Shown here piece after piece: positions 7,633 through 16,130 of a stretch of DNA of 64,000 nt. The notes under the pieces were generated by a model, which saw only the letters and a program-made list of their open reading frames with translations, made no database searches and had not been told where the DNA came from. Origin of the DNA: Microbaculum sp051390635 (GTDB taxonomy: Bacteria; Pseudomonadota; Alphaproteobacteria; Rhizobiales; Tepidamorphaceae); NCBI RefSeq assembly GCF_051390635.1, contig NZ_JBPODT010000001.1, positions 868,001 through 932,000 of the forward strand, in the 5' to 3' direction. The position numbers and the translations under genes are program-made. Position 1 is the stretch's first letter; each line of letters starts with the position of its first letter.

Positions 7633-8868
7633 TCACACCCGGCGAACCGCGTGGAAGCCCGCCGTCTGCGCATAGCCGCGCACCAGTGCCTGCCGATCGG
7701 CCTCCGACAACACGTCATCGATATTCTCGAAGCCGGCAGGTGCGCGTTTCTCGACCTCATCGATGACGCGCTCCGGCCCACCACCCCGGTTCAGCGCCAC
7801 GACTTCGGCCGTCGCCGGCAGGCGCTGCTGCTCGTACTGCCAGAGTGCGGCACGGGGATGTTCCGCGGACTTAAGACAATCGGCGAGGCACCGAGCGTCG
7901 AGAATCGCCTGGCTCGCTCCGTTCGAACCGACCGGATACATCGGATGTGCAGCATCCCCCAGCAGCGTGACGTATCCGAAACTCCAGCGAGGCAACGGGT
8001 CGCGGTCGGCCATCGGATATTCGAAAATCTGGGGCGTGGCTCGAACCAGGCTCTCGATGTCGAAGTTGGGAACGGTGAAACGCCGTGCATACGGCAACAC
8101 CCGGGCATGCGCTGCCGGACGCGACCAACTATCGGGCGGCGGCGGCGAGGTTTGGGGGTCCTTCAGTCGAATGTTCACCACCCAGTTCATCAACTGACGG
8201 CCATCGTGCGACGGTGCAATCGGATAGAGCACGAACTTGCCGCTAAAGCCCCCGGCAATGGCCATGGTGCGGCCATCCTGCCAAACCGGCCATTCCGTCG
8301 CGCCGCGCCACATCACCACGCCATTCCAGGACGGAAGCCCTTCGCTGGGGTAGAAGCTTCGTCGCCCGACCGAGTGGATCCCGTCGGCGCAGATGAGAAC
8401 GCTCGCACGCGCCGTCTCTCCCTCGCCCCCGCCCGCGCTGTCCGTGAAATGCGCGGTGACGCCAGCCTCATCCTGGATAAAACCGCTGAGCCGCCGGCCT
8501 GTGTGAACGGAATCCGGTCCAAGTCGCTCCAGAACAGCCTTGTAGAGCAACGCCTGCAAGCGGCCACGATGGATCGAAAATTGTGGGACGTCGTGGCCGG
8601 CATCGGTTCCGCGAACCTCGCGCCAGACCTCCTGCCCGGCGCGCGTCAGATAGCGCAATTCACGGGTTCGCACGCCGACTTCGTCGAGCGCCGCGAGAAG
8701 CCCCAAGCCGTCCAATTCACGGATCGCGTGCGGCAGTATATTGATGCCGACGCCGATCTCGCGCACGGTTTCCGCAGCTTCGTAAAGGCATGCTTTGATG
8801 CCGCGCTGATGCAGCATCAAGGCGGTGGTGAGACCACCGATGCCAGCGCCCGCGATGAGAACTGTCAT
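7633..8868 (-). CDS. FAD-dependent aromatic-ring-type monooxygenase (salicylate hydroxylase / PhzS-like)
   Basis: A 411-residue class A flavoprotein monooxygenase. The N-terminal FAD motif GAGIGGLTTAL is at residues 6-16, an Arg-containing IHRGRLQALL is mid-sequence, and the second FAD motif (VTLLGDAAHPMYPVGSNGASQAI) contains the GDAAHP signature. The ATG at 8866-8868 lies two bases after the stop of the upstream cupin gene, with GAGGAGG inside that gene's end. These enzymes hydroxylate aromatic or heteroaromatic carboxylic acids using NAD(P)H and O2; the exact substrate is unknown. As the last gene of the operon with a LIV-type ABC transporter, it suggests that the imported solute, or something derived from it, is hydroxylated here. 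The reductase relic lies just downstream. Confidence 0.9.
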   Translation of the reverse strand: MTVLIAGAGIGGLTTALMLHQRGIKACLYEAAETVREIGVGINILPHAIRELDGLGLLAALDEVGVRTRELRYLTRAGQEVWREVRGTDAGHDVPQFSIHRGRLQALLYKAVLERLGPDSVHTGRRLSGFIQDEAGVTAHFTDSAGGGEGETARASVLICADGIHSVGRRSFYPSEGLPSWNGVVMWRGATEWPVWQDGRTMAIAGGFSGKFVLYPIAPSHDGRQLMNWVVNIRLKDPQTSPPPPDSWSRPAAHARVLPYARRFTVPNFDIESLVRATPQIFEYPMADRDPLPRWSFGYVTLLGDAAHPMYPVGSNGASQAILDARCLADCLKSAEHPRAALWQYEQQRLPATAEVVALNRGGGPERVIDEVEKRAPAGFENIDDVLSEADRQALVRGYAQTAGFHAVRRV

Positions 8869-8870
8869 AC

Positions 8871-9332
8871 TCACGCCTCCTCGGACGGCGGCAGGAAATC
8901 GACCTCGTGTTCGGCCGACACAGCCATCACATCCGCCGGATTGGCGTTCGGGCCGAGATTGTGTAGCGCCCAAAACAGATCGTAGAGACGCCGTTCGGGC
9001 GACACCCAGAACAGGCACTTGTTGGTGACTGTTTCGCTCTTGTTGTAGATCCCGTGCGCCTGTCCCATCGGCAGCCGTACGACATCGCCCGGCAAGGCAG
9101 CCACATCCTCGCCATCGAGCCAGAGATCGAAACGCCCTTCCAGGACATAGAGGAATTCGTCCTGCGTCGGATGAATATGCGGCGGTACGAAGGTGCCCGG
9201 CGGCAGGGTCGCGTGCCACGAAAACGACGTGCCGGAGCGATGTTTCGGCACGTAGATCTGCCCAAGCACGCTCCAGATCACATCGTCGATCCCCGTCCCC
9301 GAGGACGTAATACCCGCTGCCATCGTCATCAT
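8871..9332 (-). CDS. Cupin-domain protein (paralogue of 14311-14748)
   Basis: A 153-residue single-domain cupin. Metal-site motif 1 reads PPHIHPTQDEFLYVLEG and motif 2 reads PGDVVRLPMGQAHGIYN, giving the His/His/Glu plus His ligand set for a divalent metal. The C-terminus EHEVDFLPP is almost identical to that of the second cupin in this region. GAGGAG six bases before the ATG at 9332 sets the start. It overlaps no neighbour but is two bases from the FAD monooxygenase, implying translational coupling. Possible roles are an isomerase, a small dioxygenase, or a binding protein acting on the hydroxylated product. The family alone does not decide this. Confidence 0.85.
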   Translation of the reverse strand: MMTMAAGITSSGTGIDDVIWSVLGQIYVPKHRSGTSFSWHATLPPGTFVPPHIHPTQDEFLYVLEGRFDLWLDGEDVAALPGDVVRLPMGQAHGIYNKSETVTNKCLFWVSPERRLYDLFWALHNLGPNANPADVMAVSAEHEVDFLPPSEEA

Positions 9333-9381
9333 CTCTGTCTCCTCACCACTGCCGCAGATACGCGGCGCTTGCACCGCGCCT

Positions 9382-10077
9382 TCAAACCTGCAGATACCGC
9401 TCTCGAATTTCAGGCTTTGCCAGAAGCTCGACCGTTCGACCGGTCCATTTCACCTCCCCCTTCTCGATCACCACATGGCGATCGGCGAGCCGGGCGAGCG
9501 CGTCGACATTCTTGTCGATCACCAGGATCGCCTCGCCCTCGGCTTTGAGCCTGGCAAGACAAGCCCAGATCTCCTCACGGATCAGGGGCGCAAGTCCCTC
9601 GGTTGCTTCGTCGAGCACAACAAGACGCGGATTGGTCATCAGCGCCCGGCCGATCGCGAGCATCTGCTGCTCTCCGCCCGACAACTGGTTGCCCATGTTG
9701 CTGCGCCGTTCTTGCAGACGCGGGAACAGTCCATAGACGCGATCGAGCGACCAACGCCCTGTACGCCCCCCACGCGAGGTCGCTACGAGGTTTTCCTCGA
9801 CCGTAAGATTGGGAAATATCTGGCGCCCTTCGGGCACCAGCCCGAGCCCGGCCGCGGCGATATGATGCGGAGCGGCGCCCGTCATATCGCGCCCCGCAAC
9901 AATGACGCGTCCGCCGCGTGGCGGCAGAAGGCCGAAGATCGACTTGATGGTCGTGGTCTTACCCATGCCGTTACGGCCCAGAAGCGTAACCACCTCTCCA
10001 GTCTGCACTTCGAAGGAGATATCGAAGAGCACCCGACTGGTTCCGTACGCGTTTTGTAGCTTCTCGAGGATCAGCAT
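9382..10077 (-). CDS. livF: Branched-chain-type ABC transporter ATP-binding protein LivF
   Basis: A 231-residue ABC ATPase of the LivF subgroup. Walker A is GRNGMGKTTT, the signature is LSGGEQQMLAIGRAL, and Walker B is RLVVLDEATEGL, with PEGRQIFPNLTVEENL in between as in LivF proteins. One oddity is IDKNVDAL where most LivF proteins have a VEQN sequence. The gene overlaps livG by 7 bases (ATGCTGA), a tight coupling. It powers uptake together with LivG through the LivH/LivM channel. The operon context with oxygenases suggests an aromatic or organic-acid ligand rather than leucine (inference). Confidence 0.95.
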   Translation of the reverse strand: MLILEKLQNAYGTSRVLFDISFEVQTGEVVTLLGRNGMGKTTTIKSIFGLLPPRGGRVIVAGRDMTGAAPHHIAAAGLGLVPEGRQIFPNLTVEENLVATSRGGRTGRWSLDRVYGLFPRLQERRSNMGNQLSGGEQQMLAIGRALMTNPRLVVLDEATEGLAPLIREEIWACLARLKAEGEAILVIDKNVDALARLADRHVVIEKGEVKWTGRTVELLAKPEIRERYLQV

Positions 10078-10838
10078 CCGACGGCCCCTCCCGTTTCCTC
10101 CGCGCCGAGATAAGCGGAGCGGACCTGGGGATCGGCCCGGATCTCATCTGGCCTGCCGGTCGCAATCAGTGCGCCGTAAACGAGGACCGAAACACGGTCG
10201 GCCAGCGAGAACACCGCCTGCATGTCATGCTCGATCAAAAGGATCGTTTGCTGCCCCTTGAGCCTCCGCATCAAGCTCAGCAGGATATCCGCCTCCTCGC
10301 GCCCCGACCCGGCAAACGGCTCGTCGAGCAAGAGCAGGCGAGGCTGCGAAGCCAACGCAATGGCGAATTCAAGCTGGCGATGCTCGCCATGCGAAAGGTG
10401 GCTGGCCCGCTCCTGCGCGCGGTGATCGAGGCCGACCCGGACCAGACATTCCAACGCGACGGCGTTCAGTTCCCTCTCGCAGGCCGCATCGGCGAAGAAA
10501 CGCAGACTCGATCCGGACCGCGCTTGCACGGCAAGCGCCACATTCTCCAGCACCGAAAAGCCCTCGAGCACGCGCGTAATCTGGAAGGAGCGGGAAATGC
10601 CGAGCCGTGCGCGTCCGGCCATGTCGAGCCGGGTGATATCGCGCCCGTCGAATATCACCTTGCCGGCATCGGGCATCAGCTGGCCGGAAAGTTGGGATAC
10701 GACGGTCGTCTTTCCGGCCCCATTCGGTCCGATGATGGCGTGGACCTCGCCCATTTCGATATCGAGGTCGATCCCATCGGTGACTTGCAGGGCACCGAAG
10801 GATTTGCGCAGCCCCTGAATGGAAAGAAGCGCGCTCAT
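10071..10838 (-). CDS. livG: Branched-chain-type ABC transporter ATP-binding protein LivG
   Basis: A 255-residue ABC ATPase of the LivG subgroup. Walker A is GPNGAGKTTV and Walker B is RLLLLDEPFAG, with ISRSFQITRVLEGFSVLENV characteristic of LivG and a C-terminal IEHDMQAVFSLADRVSVL. The signature motif is LSHGEHRQLEFAIAL. The start ATG (10836-10838) overlaps the livM stop in an ATGA junction. The frame continues upstream through livM sequence, but the tight overlap and the family length support this start. Confidence 0.95.
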   Translation of the reverse strand: MSALLSIQGLRKSFGALQVTDGIDLDIEMGEVHAIIGPNGAGKTTVVSQLSGQLMPDAGKVIFDGRDITRLDMAGRARLGISRSFQITRVLEGFSVLENVALAVQARSGSSLRFFADAACERELNAVALECLVRVGLDHRAQERASHLSHGEHRQLEFAIALASQPRLLLLDEPFAGSGREEADILLSLMRRLKGQQTILLIEHDMQAVFSLADRVSVLVYGALIATGRPDEIRADPQVRSAYLGAEETGGAVGC

Positions 10839-11830
10839 GGCCGCCCCTCCCTCTCGCCGCGCCCCACAAGACGTTGGGCGAGCCCGGCAAGACCGGAAGG
10901 CGAGAACAGCACGACGGCCAGCAGCACGACGCCGAGGCCGAGCAGCCAATGGCTGGAGAACGTCGACAGCCCCTCTTCAAGAAGCAACACGACGATGGCG
11001 CCGGCGACACCCCCGAGCAAGGTCCCCATGCCGCCGAGAACCACCATCACGAGCAATTCGCCGGAGCGATGCCAGGACATATAGGCCGGCGACACGAATT
11101 CCGTCTGGTTGGCCAGCAGAACGCCCGCGATCGCCGCAATGCAGCTTGCGATCACGAAGCCGAGAAGCTGGTAGCCGAACGGCCGAAAACCGATCGCTTG
11201 CATCCGCAGCCGGTCTTCTCGCGTACCGGTCAGCACACGACCGAAACGCGAAGAAACAAGGCGCAAACTGAACAGATAGACGAGCCCGAGCAACGCCAAC
11301 GCGACGTAGTAGAAGGCAACGTCGTTTTCCAACAGTGAGCTGCCGAAGATCGTCGAACGGCCGGACAACGCCACGCCGTCGTCGCCGCCATAGGCCGACA
11401 AAGACACGAAGAAGAAATAGGCCATCTGGCCGAAGGCCAGCGTTATCATGATGAAGTAGACCGCCCGCGTGCGCAGAGCGATGGCGCCGGTAACGGCAGC
11501 GAAGCTTCCTGCGAGAACGATGGCGCCCAGCATCTGAAGGCCGAGATCGGTGATGCCGTGGCGCGACAGGACCGCGACCGCGTAGGCCCCGAACCCGATA
11601 TTCGCTGCATGTCCAAGGGTGACGAGCCCGCCGTAGCCCATGACGAGATCGAGCGAAATCGCGGCAATGGCGAAGATGAGAATGCGCGAAAAGGTCAGGG
11701 TGAGGTACGGGTCGCCGGCCAGCGTTACGACAGCCGGCGTGACCGCCAGCAGCGCGAAGATTATCCATGCCGCGCCCGTGCGCGATGCGAGACGCCCCCT
11801 CGACACCGACAGGGGAGTGGCGACGCTCAT
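10835..11830 (-). CDS. livM: Branched-chain-type ABC transporter permease LivM
   Basis: A 331-residue integral membrane protein with about 8-10 hydrophobic helices. It carries LivM family features: ISLDLVMGYGGLVTLGHAA near the start, RAVYFIMITLAFGQ in the middle, TGTREDRLRMQAIGF and GGMGTLLGGVAGA near the end. It overlaps livH by four bases at its 5' end (ATGC-type junction at 11827-11830) and livG by four at its 3' end. It forms the translocation channel with LivH. Confidence 0.94.
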   Translation of the reverse strand: MSVATPLSVSRGRLASRTGAAWIIFALLAVTPAVVTLAGDPYLTLTFSRILIFAIAAISLDLVMGYGGLVTLGHAANIGFGAYAVAVLSRHGITDLGLQMLGAIVLAGSFAAVTGAIALRTRAVYFIMITLAFGQMAYFFFVSLSAYGGDDGVALSGRSTIFGSSLLENDVAFYYVALALLGLVYLFSLRLVSSRFGRVLTGTREDRLRMQAIGFRPFGYQLLGFVIASCIAAIAGVLLANQTEFVSPAYMSWHRSGELLVMVVLGGMGTLLGGVAGAIVVLLLEEGLSTFSSHWLLGLGVVLLAVVLFSPSGLAGLAQRLVGRGEREGRP

Positions 11831-12744
11831 GCACTCCTCCCGAAAAGACCGGTCGGGCGCACGGTGAGCACAAGCGCCATCAGAAGATAGACGAGCATGG
11901 GGGCCAGCATCCGACCGGTTGTCGAGGCCGCCGACGGGGTCAGCACCCATTGCAGGAGAACCGGACCGAAAGACCGGCCGAGCGTATCGACGACGCCAAC
12001 CAGCAACGCGGCGAGAAACGCCCCGCGAATCGAGCCGATCCCCCCGATCACGATGACCACGAAGGCCAAGATGAGCATGCTTTCGCCCATACCCGGGTGA
12101 ACTGACAGGACCGGTGCCACGATTGCTCCGGCGAAGCCGGCAAGCATCGCACCGAGCGCAAAGACCACCGTGAACAGCCGCTTGATGTTGAATCCGAGCG
12201 CCGACACCATCGCGCTGTTGGAAGCGCCAGCACGCAGCAACATCCCGGCTCGCGTCCGGTTGATCAGGGTGGCAAGTCCGATCGCGATGGCGAAGCCGAC
12301 AAGGATGATCGCGATGCGATAGACCGGATATTGGATCATTCCGAAGAGCGGAACCGAGCCGGACAAGGCGTCCGGCATCGGCACCGATAGGGGCGAAGCG
12401 CCCCAAATCAGCCGCACGCTTTCATTGACGATCATGACCAGCCCGAAGGTTGCGAGCACCTGGTCAAGATGCGAGCGATGATAAAGGCGGCTGAAGAGCG
12501 TCACCTCCAGGACAAGACCGAACAGCAGCGCCGCCGGCATCGCCAGCATCAGGCCAATCCAGAAATTTCCGGTGACAGCTACCAGGGTCGCCGCCAAATA
12601 GGCGCCGACCATGTAGAGGGCTCCATGGGCGATATTGATGAAATCCATGATGCCGAAGATCAGCGTCAGGCCGGCCGCCACCAGGAAGAGGAGCACGCCC
12701 AATTGGATGCCATTCAGCAACTGCAGGAAAAACAGGCTGGTCAT
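11827..12744 (-). CDS. livH: Branched-chain-type ABC transporter permease LivH
   Basis: A 305-residue permease with 8 or so membrane segments and LivH-family landmarks: GLTLIFGIMDFINIAHG, RLYHRSHLDQVLATFGLVMI, RTRAGMLLRAGASN and GGIGSIRGAFLAALLVG. The ATG at 12742-12744 has AAGG eight bases upstream; the open frame extends further but that stretch is not hydrophobic or conserved in character. It follows the binding-protein gene by 38 bases. Confidence 0.94.
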   Translation of the reverse strand: MTSLFFLQLLNGIQLGVLLFLVAAGLTLIFGIMDFINIAHGALYMVGAYLAATLVAVTGNFWIGLMLAMPAALLFGLVLEVTLFSRLYHRSHLDQVLATFGLVMIVNESVRLIWGASPLSVPMPDALSGSVPLFGMIQYPVYRIAIILVGFAIAIGLATLINRTRAGMLLRAGASNSAMVSALGFNIKRLFTVVFALGAMLAGFAGAIVAPVLSVHPGMGESMLILAFVVIVIGGIGSIRGAFLAALLVGVVDTLGRSFGPVLLQWVLTPSAASTTGRMLAPMLVYLLMALVLTVRPTGLFGRSA

Positions 12745-12782
12745 GAGGTCGCCTTGCTCTGCGGAGGTGATCCGAGCCCGCG

Positions 12783-13955
12783 TTACTGCATGGAGCACTC
12801 GCTCACGTAGCGATCTTGATAGTCATCGAAGATCCGCTCGACGATGGATGTATGGAAGCGTCCGTCCTCGCGCTGAACCACGCCGGTCAGGTAGAAATCC
12901 TGAATCGGGTAGTGGTTCTCGCCGAAGCTGAAACTCCCACGCAGGCTTTCGAAGTCCGCCTTGCGCAAAGCCTCGCGCAAGCCGTCCCGATCGGACAAGT
13001 CGCCCCCGACAGAGCGGATCGCGGAATCGATCAGCAACGCCGCGTCGTAGGCCTGCATCGCGTAGGTTCCGGGGATCGCGCCGAAACGCTCCTCATAGGC
13101 CCGCACAAATTGCCGAGACGCGTCATTGTCCATATCCGGCGCCCAATTCGCCCCGGCCAGCATGCCCTTCGCCGAACTCTTCTGCGCGTCCAGCGTGCTT
13201 TCGTCCACGGTGAAGGCCGAAAGGAACGGAATCTCCTTGAGGCCGGCCTGCTCGTACTGGCGAACGAGATTGACCCCCATGCCGCCCGGCATGAAGGCGA
13301 AGACCGCCTCCGGTCGCAAGGCCGCGACCTGGGCCAATTCGGCCGAGAAGTCGAAATGCCCCATCGGCGTGAACAGCTCGTTCATCACCGTGCCACGGTA
13401 GCTGTTCTTGAACCCTGCCAGCGCATCACGACCAGCCTGGTAATTTGGCGCCATCAGGATGACGGACTTATAGCCCTCTCGCTCGGCATAGGCGCCCATG
13501 ACCTCATGCACCTGATCGTTCTGGTAGGAGGTTACGAAGAAGTCGGGATGGCATTCGCTGCCGGCATAGTTGGAGGTTCCTGCATTCGGGCTGACGAGAA
13601 ACGCCCCGCCCTCCGTCACCGGCCGAAAGATCGCCTGAAGAATGTTGGAGAAGATGGGGCCGACGACGAAGTCAACGCCCTCGCGCTCCACCAGTTCGCG
13701 CGCCCGACCGGCCGCGATATCGGGCTTCTGCTCGTCATCGACCACGGTGAGCGCGACATCCAGGCCGCCAAGCCCCCCCAATTCGTCGACGGCGAGTTGA
13801 AACCCGTTGCGCCCCTGCTCCCCGAGCGCCGCGGCCGGCCCCGAGAGGGTAAATATAAGGCCAACTTTCACCTCCTCCGCGGAGGCCAACGCCGGTACGG
13901 AAAAGGCGGTCCCGGCCACAAGCAGTGCCGGTGCGATACGTTTTGCGAAAGTCAT
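12783..13955 (-). CDS. ABC transporter substrate-binding protein, LivK/type 1 periplasmic fold
   Basis: A 390-residue exported binding protein of the Peripla_BP_6 (Leu/Ile/Val-binding) family. It has a signal peptide ending ALASAEE (about residues 1-27), then VKVGLIFTLSGPAAALGEQGRNG, which opens the ligand cleft in this family, and FVVGPIFSNILQAI. Most characterised relatives near aromatic genes bind aromatic or organic acids rather than amino acids, so the ligand should not be assumed to be leucine. GGAGGAAAGC precedes the ATG. It is the first gene of the seven-gene operon running to 7633. Confidence 0.92.
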   Translation of the reverse strand: MTFAKRIAPALLVAGTAFSVPALASAEEVKVGLIFTLSGPAAALGEQGRNGFQLAVDELGGLGGLDVALTVVDDEQKPDIAAGRARELVEREGVDFVVGPIFSNILQAIFRPVTEGGAFLVSPNAGTSNYAGSECHPDFFVTSYQNDQVHEVMGAYAEREGYKSVILMAPNYQAGRDALAGFKNSYRGTVMNELFTPMGHFDFSAELAQVAALRPEAVFAFMPGGMGVNLVRQYEQAGLKEIPFLSAFTVDESTLDAQKSSAKGMLAGANWAPDMDNDASRQFVRAYEERFGAIPGTYAMQAYDAALLIDSAIRSVGGDLSDRDGLREALRKADFESLRGSFSFGENHYPIQDFYLTGVVQREDGRFHTSIVERIFDDYQDRYVSECSMQ

Positions 13956-14310
13956 GCTTTCCTCCTCTTGATGTCGTTTTGTCTTCGCCCCTTAGCAGCG
14001 CTCAGCTGGCCCTCCGGACTCAGCGCTGATGGTGGGCATGCGGCGGCCCATCCGGAGTCCGAAAACCCCGTTCAGGCGTGGTCCTGCGTCTTATCGGCGA
14101 ATGCCATCGGGCACGCCCCGTAGTTGCCGGGCCGTTCGTATCGACGGAAACGGAACTGGCGTCTCTTCTCTTACGCCCCCGCTCGCCGGGGGCTCCCGGT
14201 CGTGTCGCGAGATTTCGTCCCTCTCACCTTCCGCGACCAAGAACGTGCCCGATCGCGCCGGGCCTGGCGTCAGTGGCGAAAGGGGAAAGTCTTCGGGCGC
14301 GCTGCGCGCA
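13956..14310. other. Intergenic region between the ABC operon and the second cupin
   Basis: About 355 bases without a supportable gene. It should contain the promoter of the ABC operon on the right-hand side of 13955. It also holds one GC-rich hairpin at 14175-14193, listed separately. No CAAAC-N4-GTTTG operator is present here. Confidence 0.4.
14175..14193 (-). terminator. GC-rich hairpin downstream of the second cupin gene
   Basis: GCCCCCG (14175-14181) and CGGGGGC (14187-14193) make a 7-bp stem with a 5-base loop, 118 bases past the cupin stop. No U-tract follows on either strand, so it could be an attenuator, an RNA-stabilising element or a weak terminator. Confidence 0.3.
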
Positions 14311-14748
14311 TTACGCCGGCGGCAGGAAGTCGACCTCATGCAACGCTGAGATGCGCGCAAGCTCCTCTGGATCGGTCAGACCGTCCAATTCGCCGAACAG
14401 GGCATAGAGCTTTCGCGACGGTGCGACACCGAACACGACGTTCGCGACCGCGCCGGACCGGTTGTAGATGGCATGAACGATCCCCATCGGCATGCGGACC
14501 GTGTCGCCTGGTCCGGCCTTGTGGACGTCATCCCCACACTCGACCTCGAGCTGGCCGTCCATGACGCAGATCCACTCATCCTGGGTGGGGTGAATATGCG
14601 GCGGCACAAAGGTACCGCTGGGAATATGCGCGTGCCAGATCATGGCATTCTCGGTGTGCAGCTTTGGTGTGTAGGTCTGCCCTACGACCGTCCAAGAGAC
14701 CCCGTCGATACCCTCGTCAGCGCGCGTGATTCCAACCGTTTCCGACAT
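14311..14748 (-). CDS. Cupin-domain protein (paralogue of 8871-9332)
   Basis: A 145-residue single cupin with the same layout as the one at 8871. Shared elements include GID near the start, SGTFVPPHIHPTQDE and a C-terminal HEVDFLPPA. The metal-binding His/His/Glu and the downstream MPMGIVHAIYN histidine are retained. It lies 24 bases after the AraC-family gene, in the same direction, so the two are probably cotranscribed. Two cupins of one subfamily, one with the regulator and one with the oxygenase, suggest related substrates or a heteromeric enzyme. The reaction is not known. Confidence 0.85.
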   Translation of the reverse strand: MSETVGITRADEGIDGVSWTVVGQTYTPKLHTENAMIWHAHIPSGTFVPPHIHPTQDEWICVMDGQLEVECGDDVHKAGPGDTVRMPMGIVHAIYNRSGAVANVVFGVAPSRKLYALFGELDGLTDPEELARISALHEVDFLPPA

Positions 14749-14772
14749 CCTCTTGCTCCCATTGGGCTTCTG

Positions 14773-15864
14773 TTATTCTGAGCTTTGTTTTCTTTGCCCT
14801 AGGGTAACGTCGCGCTTCGTGGGCGACTGTCCAGAATGCGCAAAATTCAGCGCGACCGGTCGAGAACGGCGCAACGTCGCGCTTGGGGCCTGACCGAAGG
14901 CCCGGCGGTAATCGATGGAAAAACGCCCAAGATGCGAAAAGCCCACGTCAAACGCGATGTCGCCGACGAGCGTTCCTTCTGGCGCCGTCTGCAAATGATA
15001 ATGCGCAAGCCGCAACCGCTCGTCGCGCAGATACTGGGTAGGAGTGCAGCCAAGATGATTGCGAAAAGCGAGCTGCAGCGCGCGAATGCTGCATCCTGCC
15101 GCCTTGCTGATCCGCGACAGAGTGAGAGGTTCCACCAGGTTCGCGTGTATGAAGGCCCGCGCCCGACGAACATGTCGGGAGGGTGCCTCTTGCATGGCGC
15201 CCTCCTCGAAGAAATGCTGGATGACGCTGGGCTGGCATATCAGGAACCGGGCGATCAGCTGTTCTTCGAGAACCGCCTGGTGGCGGTTCCCCTCGCCCCA
15301 CCGGTCAGCGCCCCGCTCCGCCGCCATCATGCAGGAGCGCAGCGCGCGCGCCCAGCCCGCGACCTCCGGACGGGTTCCGTCGATGGCGGGTGAAAAGACG
15401 ATCGGCCGTTCGAGACGGTGGCCGATCAGATCCTCGGCAACCATCTGCAACGCCTTTCGGCCGACCTGAACGATCAGTTTCTCGCACCCCGCCTGCCATT
15501 CAAGCCGACTACGCAGCGAGGGATTCAGGATAACCGCCTGGCTTTCGTGAGAAAGTACCTCGTGTCCGCCATTGACCACCAGCGCCTTGCCGCGCAACGG
15601 AAACTGGATGAGGTAGAAATCGTCGAGATCGCCCGGATCGATCCGCACCTCCGCGCCATAGCGCAGATAGTTCAAGGACAGGGCGCGGCCACTCGCCTTG
15701 TTGTGCACGGTATCGAAGCCCCGCATCGCTCCGATGCCTTCCAGCCTGTGCGGGCAGAAACTGCGGGAGACATTGGCCCGTGCCTCGTCAAGATCGCGCG
15801 TTCGAAACAGCCGGTGGGCGCGTAGCGGCTCCCCACGCCCGTCAGGCTCGCCCAAGTTTGTCAT
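14773..15864 (-). CDS. AraC-family transcriptional regulator with AraC-binding-like N-terminal domain
   Basis: About 363 residues: an N-terminal effector domain of the kind found in XylS/AndR-type regulators (RYGAEVRIDPGDLDDFYLIQFPLRG) and a C-terminal double helix-turn-helix (about residues 255-345) with ISKAAGCSIRALQLAFRNHLG and IAFDVGFSHLGRFSIDYRRAFG. Such regulators usually activate aromatic-degradation operons when bound to the substrate. ATG 15862-15864 is taken as start; a GTG four codons earlier is the alternative, with GGAG upstream in either case. The likely target is the ABC-cupin-monooxygenase operon and its own cupin gene, inferred from position only. Confidence 0.88.
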   Translation of the reverse strand: MTNLGEPDGRGEPLRAHRLFRTRDLDEARANVSRSFCPHRLEGIGAMRGFDTVHNKASGRALSLNYLRYGAEVRIDPGDLDDFYLIQFPLRGKALVVNGGHEVLSHESQAVILNPSLRSRLEWQAGCEKLIVQVGRKALQMVAEDLIGHRLERPIVFSPAIDGTRPEVAGWARALRSCMMAAERGADRWGEGNRHQAVLEEQLIARFLICQPSVIQHFFEEGAMQEAPSRHVRRARAFIHANLVEPLTLSRISKAAGCSIRALQLAFRNHLGCTPTQYLRDERLRLAHYHLQTAPEGTLVGDIAFDVGFSHLGRFSIDYRRAFGQAPSATLRRSRPVALNFAHSGQSPTKRDVTLGQRKQSSE

Positions 15865-16024
15865 GCCCCCGACCACGCTCCGATACTAGTCACGGTCAAA
15901 ACAAGCGGAGAAGACGCAGCGCATAAGCTGCCGGACAAAGATGTTGCCCGATAGGCGCGCGGTTCCGGTCTCGAGCCGAGATGGTGCGCAAAAATGCCCC
16001 TAGGATACAAGTGGTGCAAACAAG

Positions 16025-16130
16025 AGCCGGAAGCACTTGGTCTTGGCGCCCCGGTGTCGACGCTAATTTCCGGCCGCCAGTTCCTTCAAGCGATCCTTTC
16101 CGGCATGAATGTCCTCTTCCGCCGGACTGA
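16025..16130. repeat. 106-nt direct repeat, copy 2 (end of the intact ferredoxin reductase)
   Basis: The partner of 7457-7562. It covers the 3' end of the reductase gene and ~38 bases beyond its stop codon. Confidence 0.85.
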
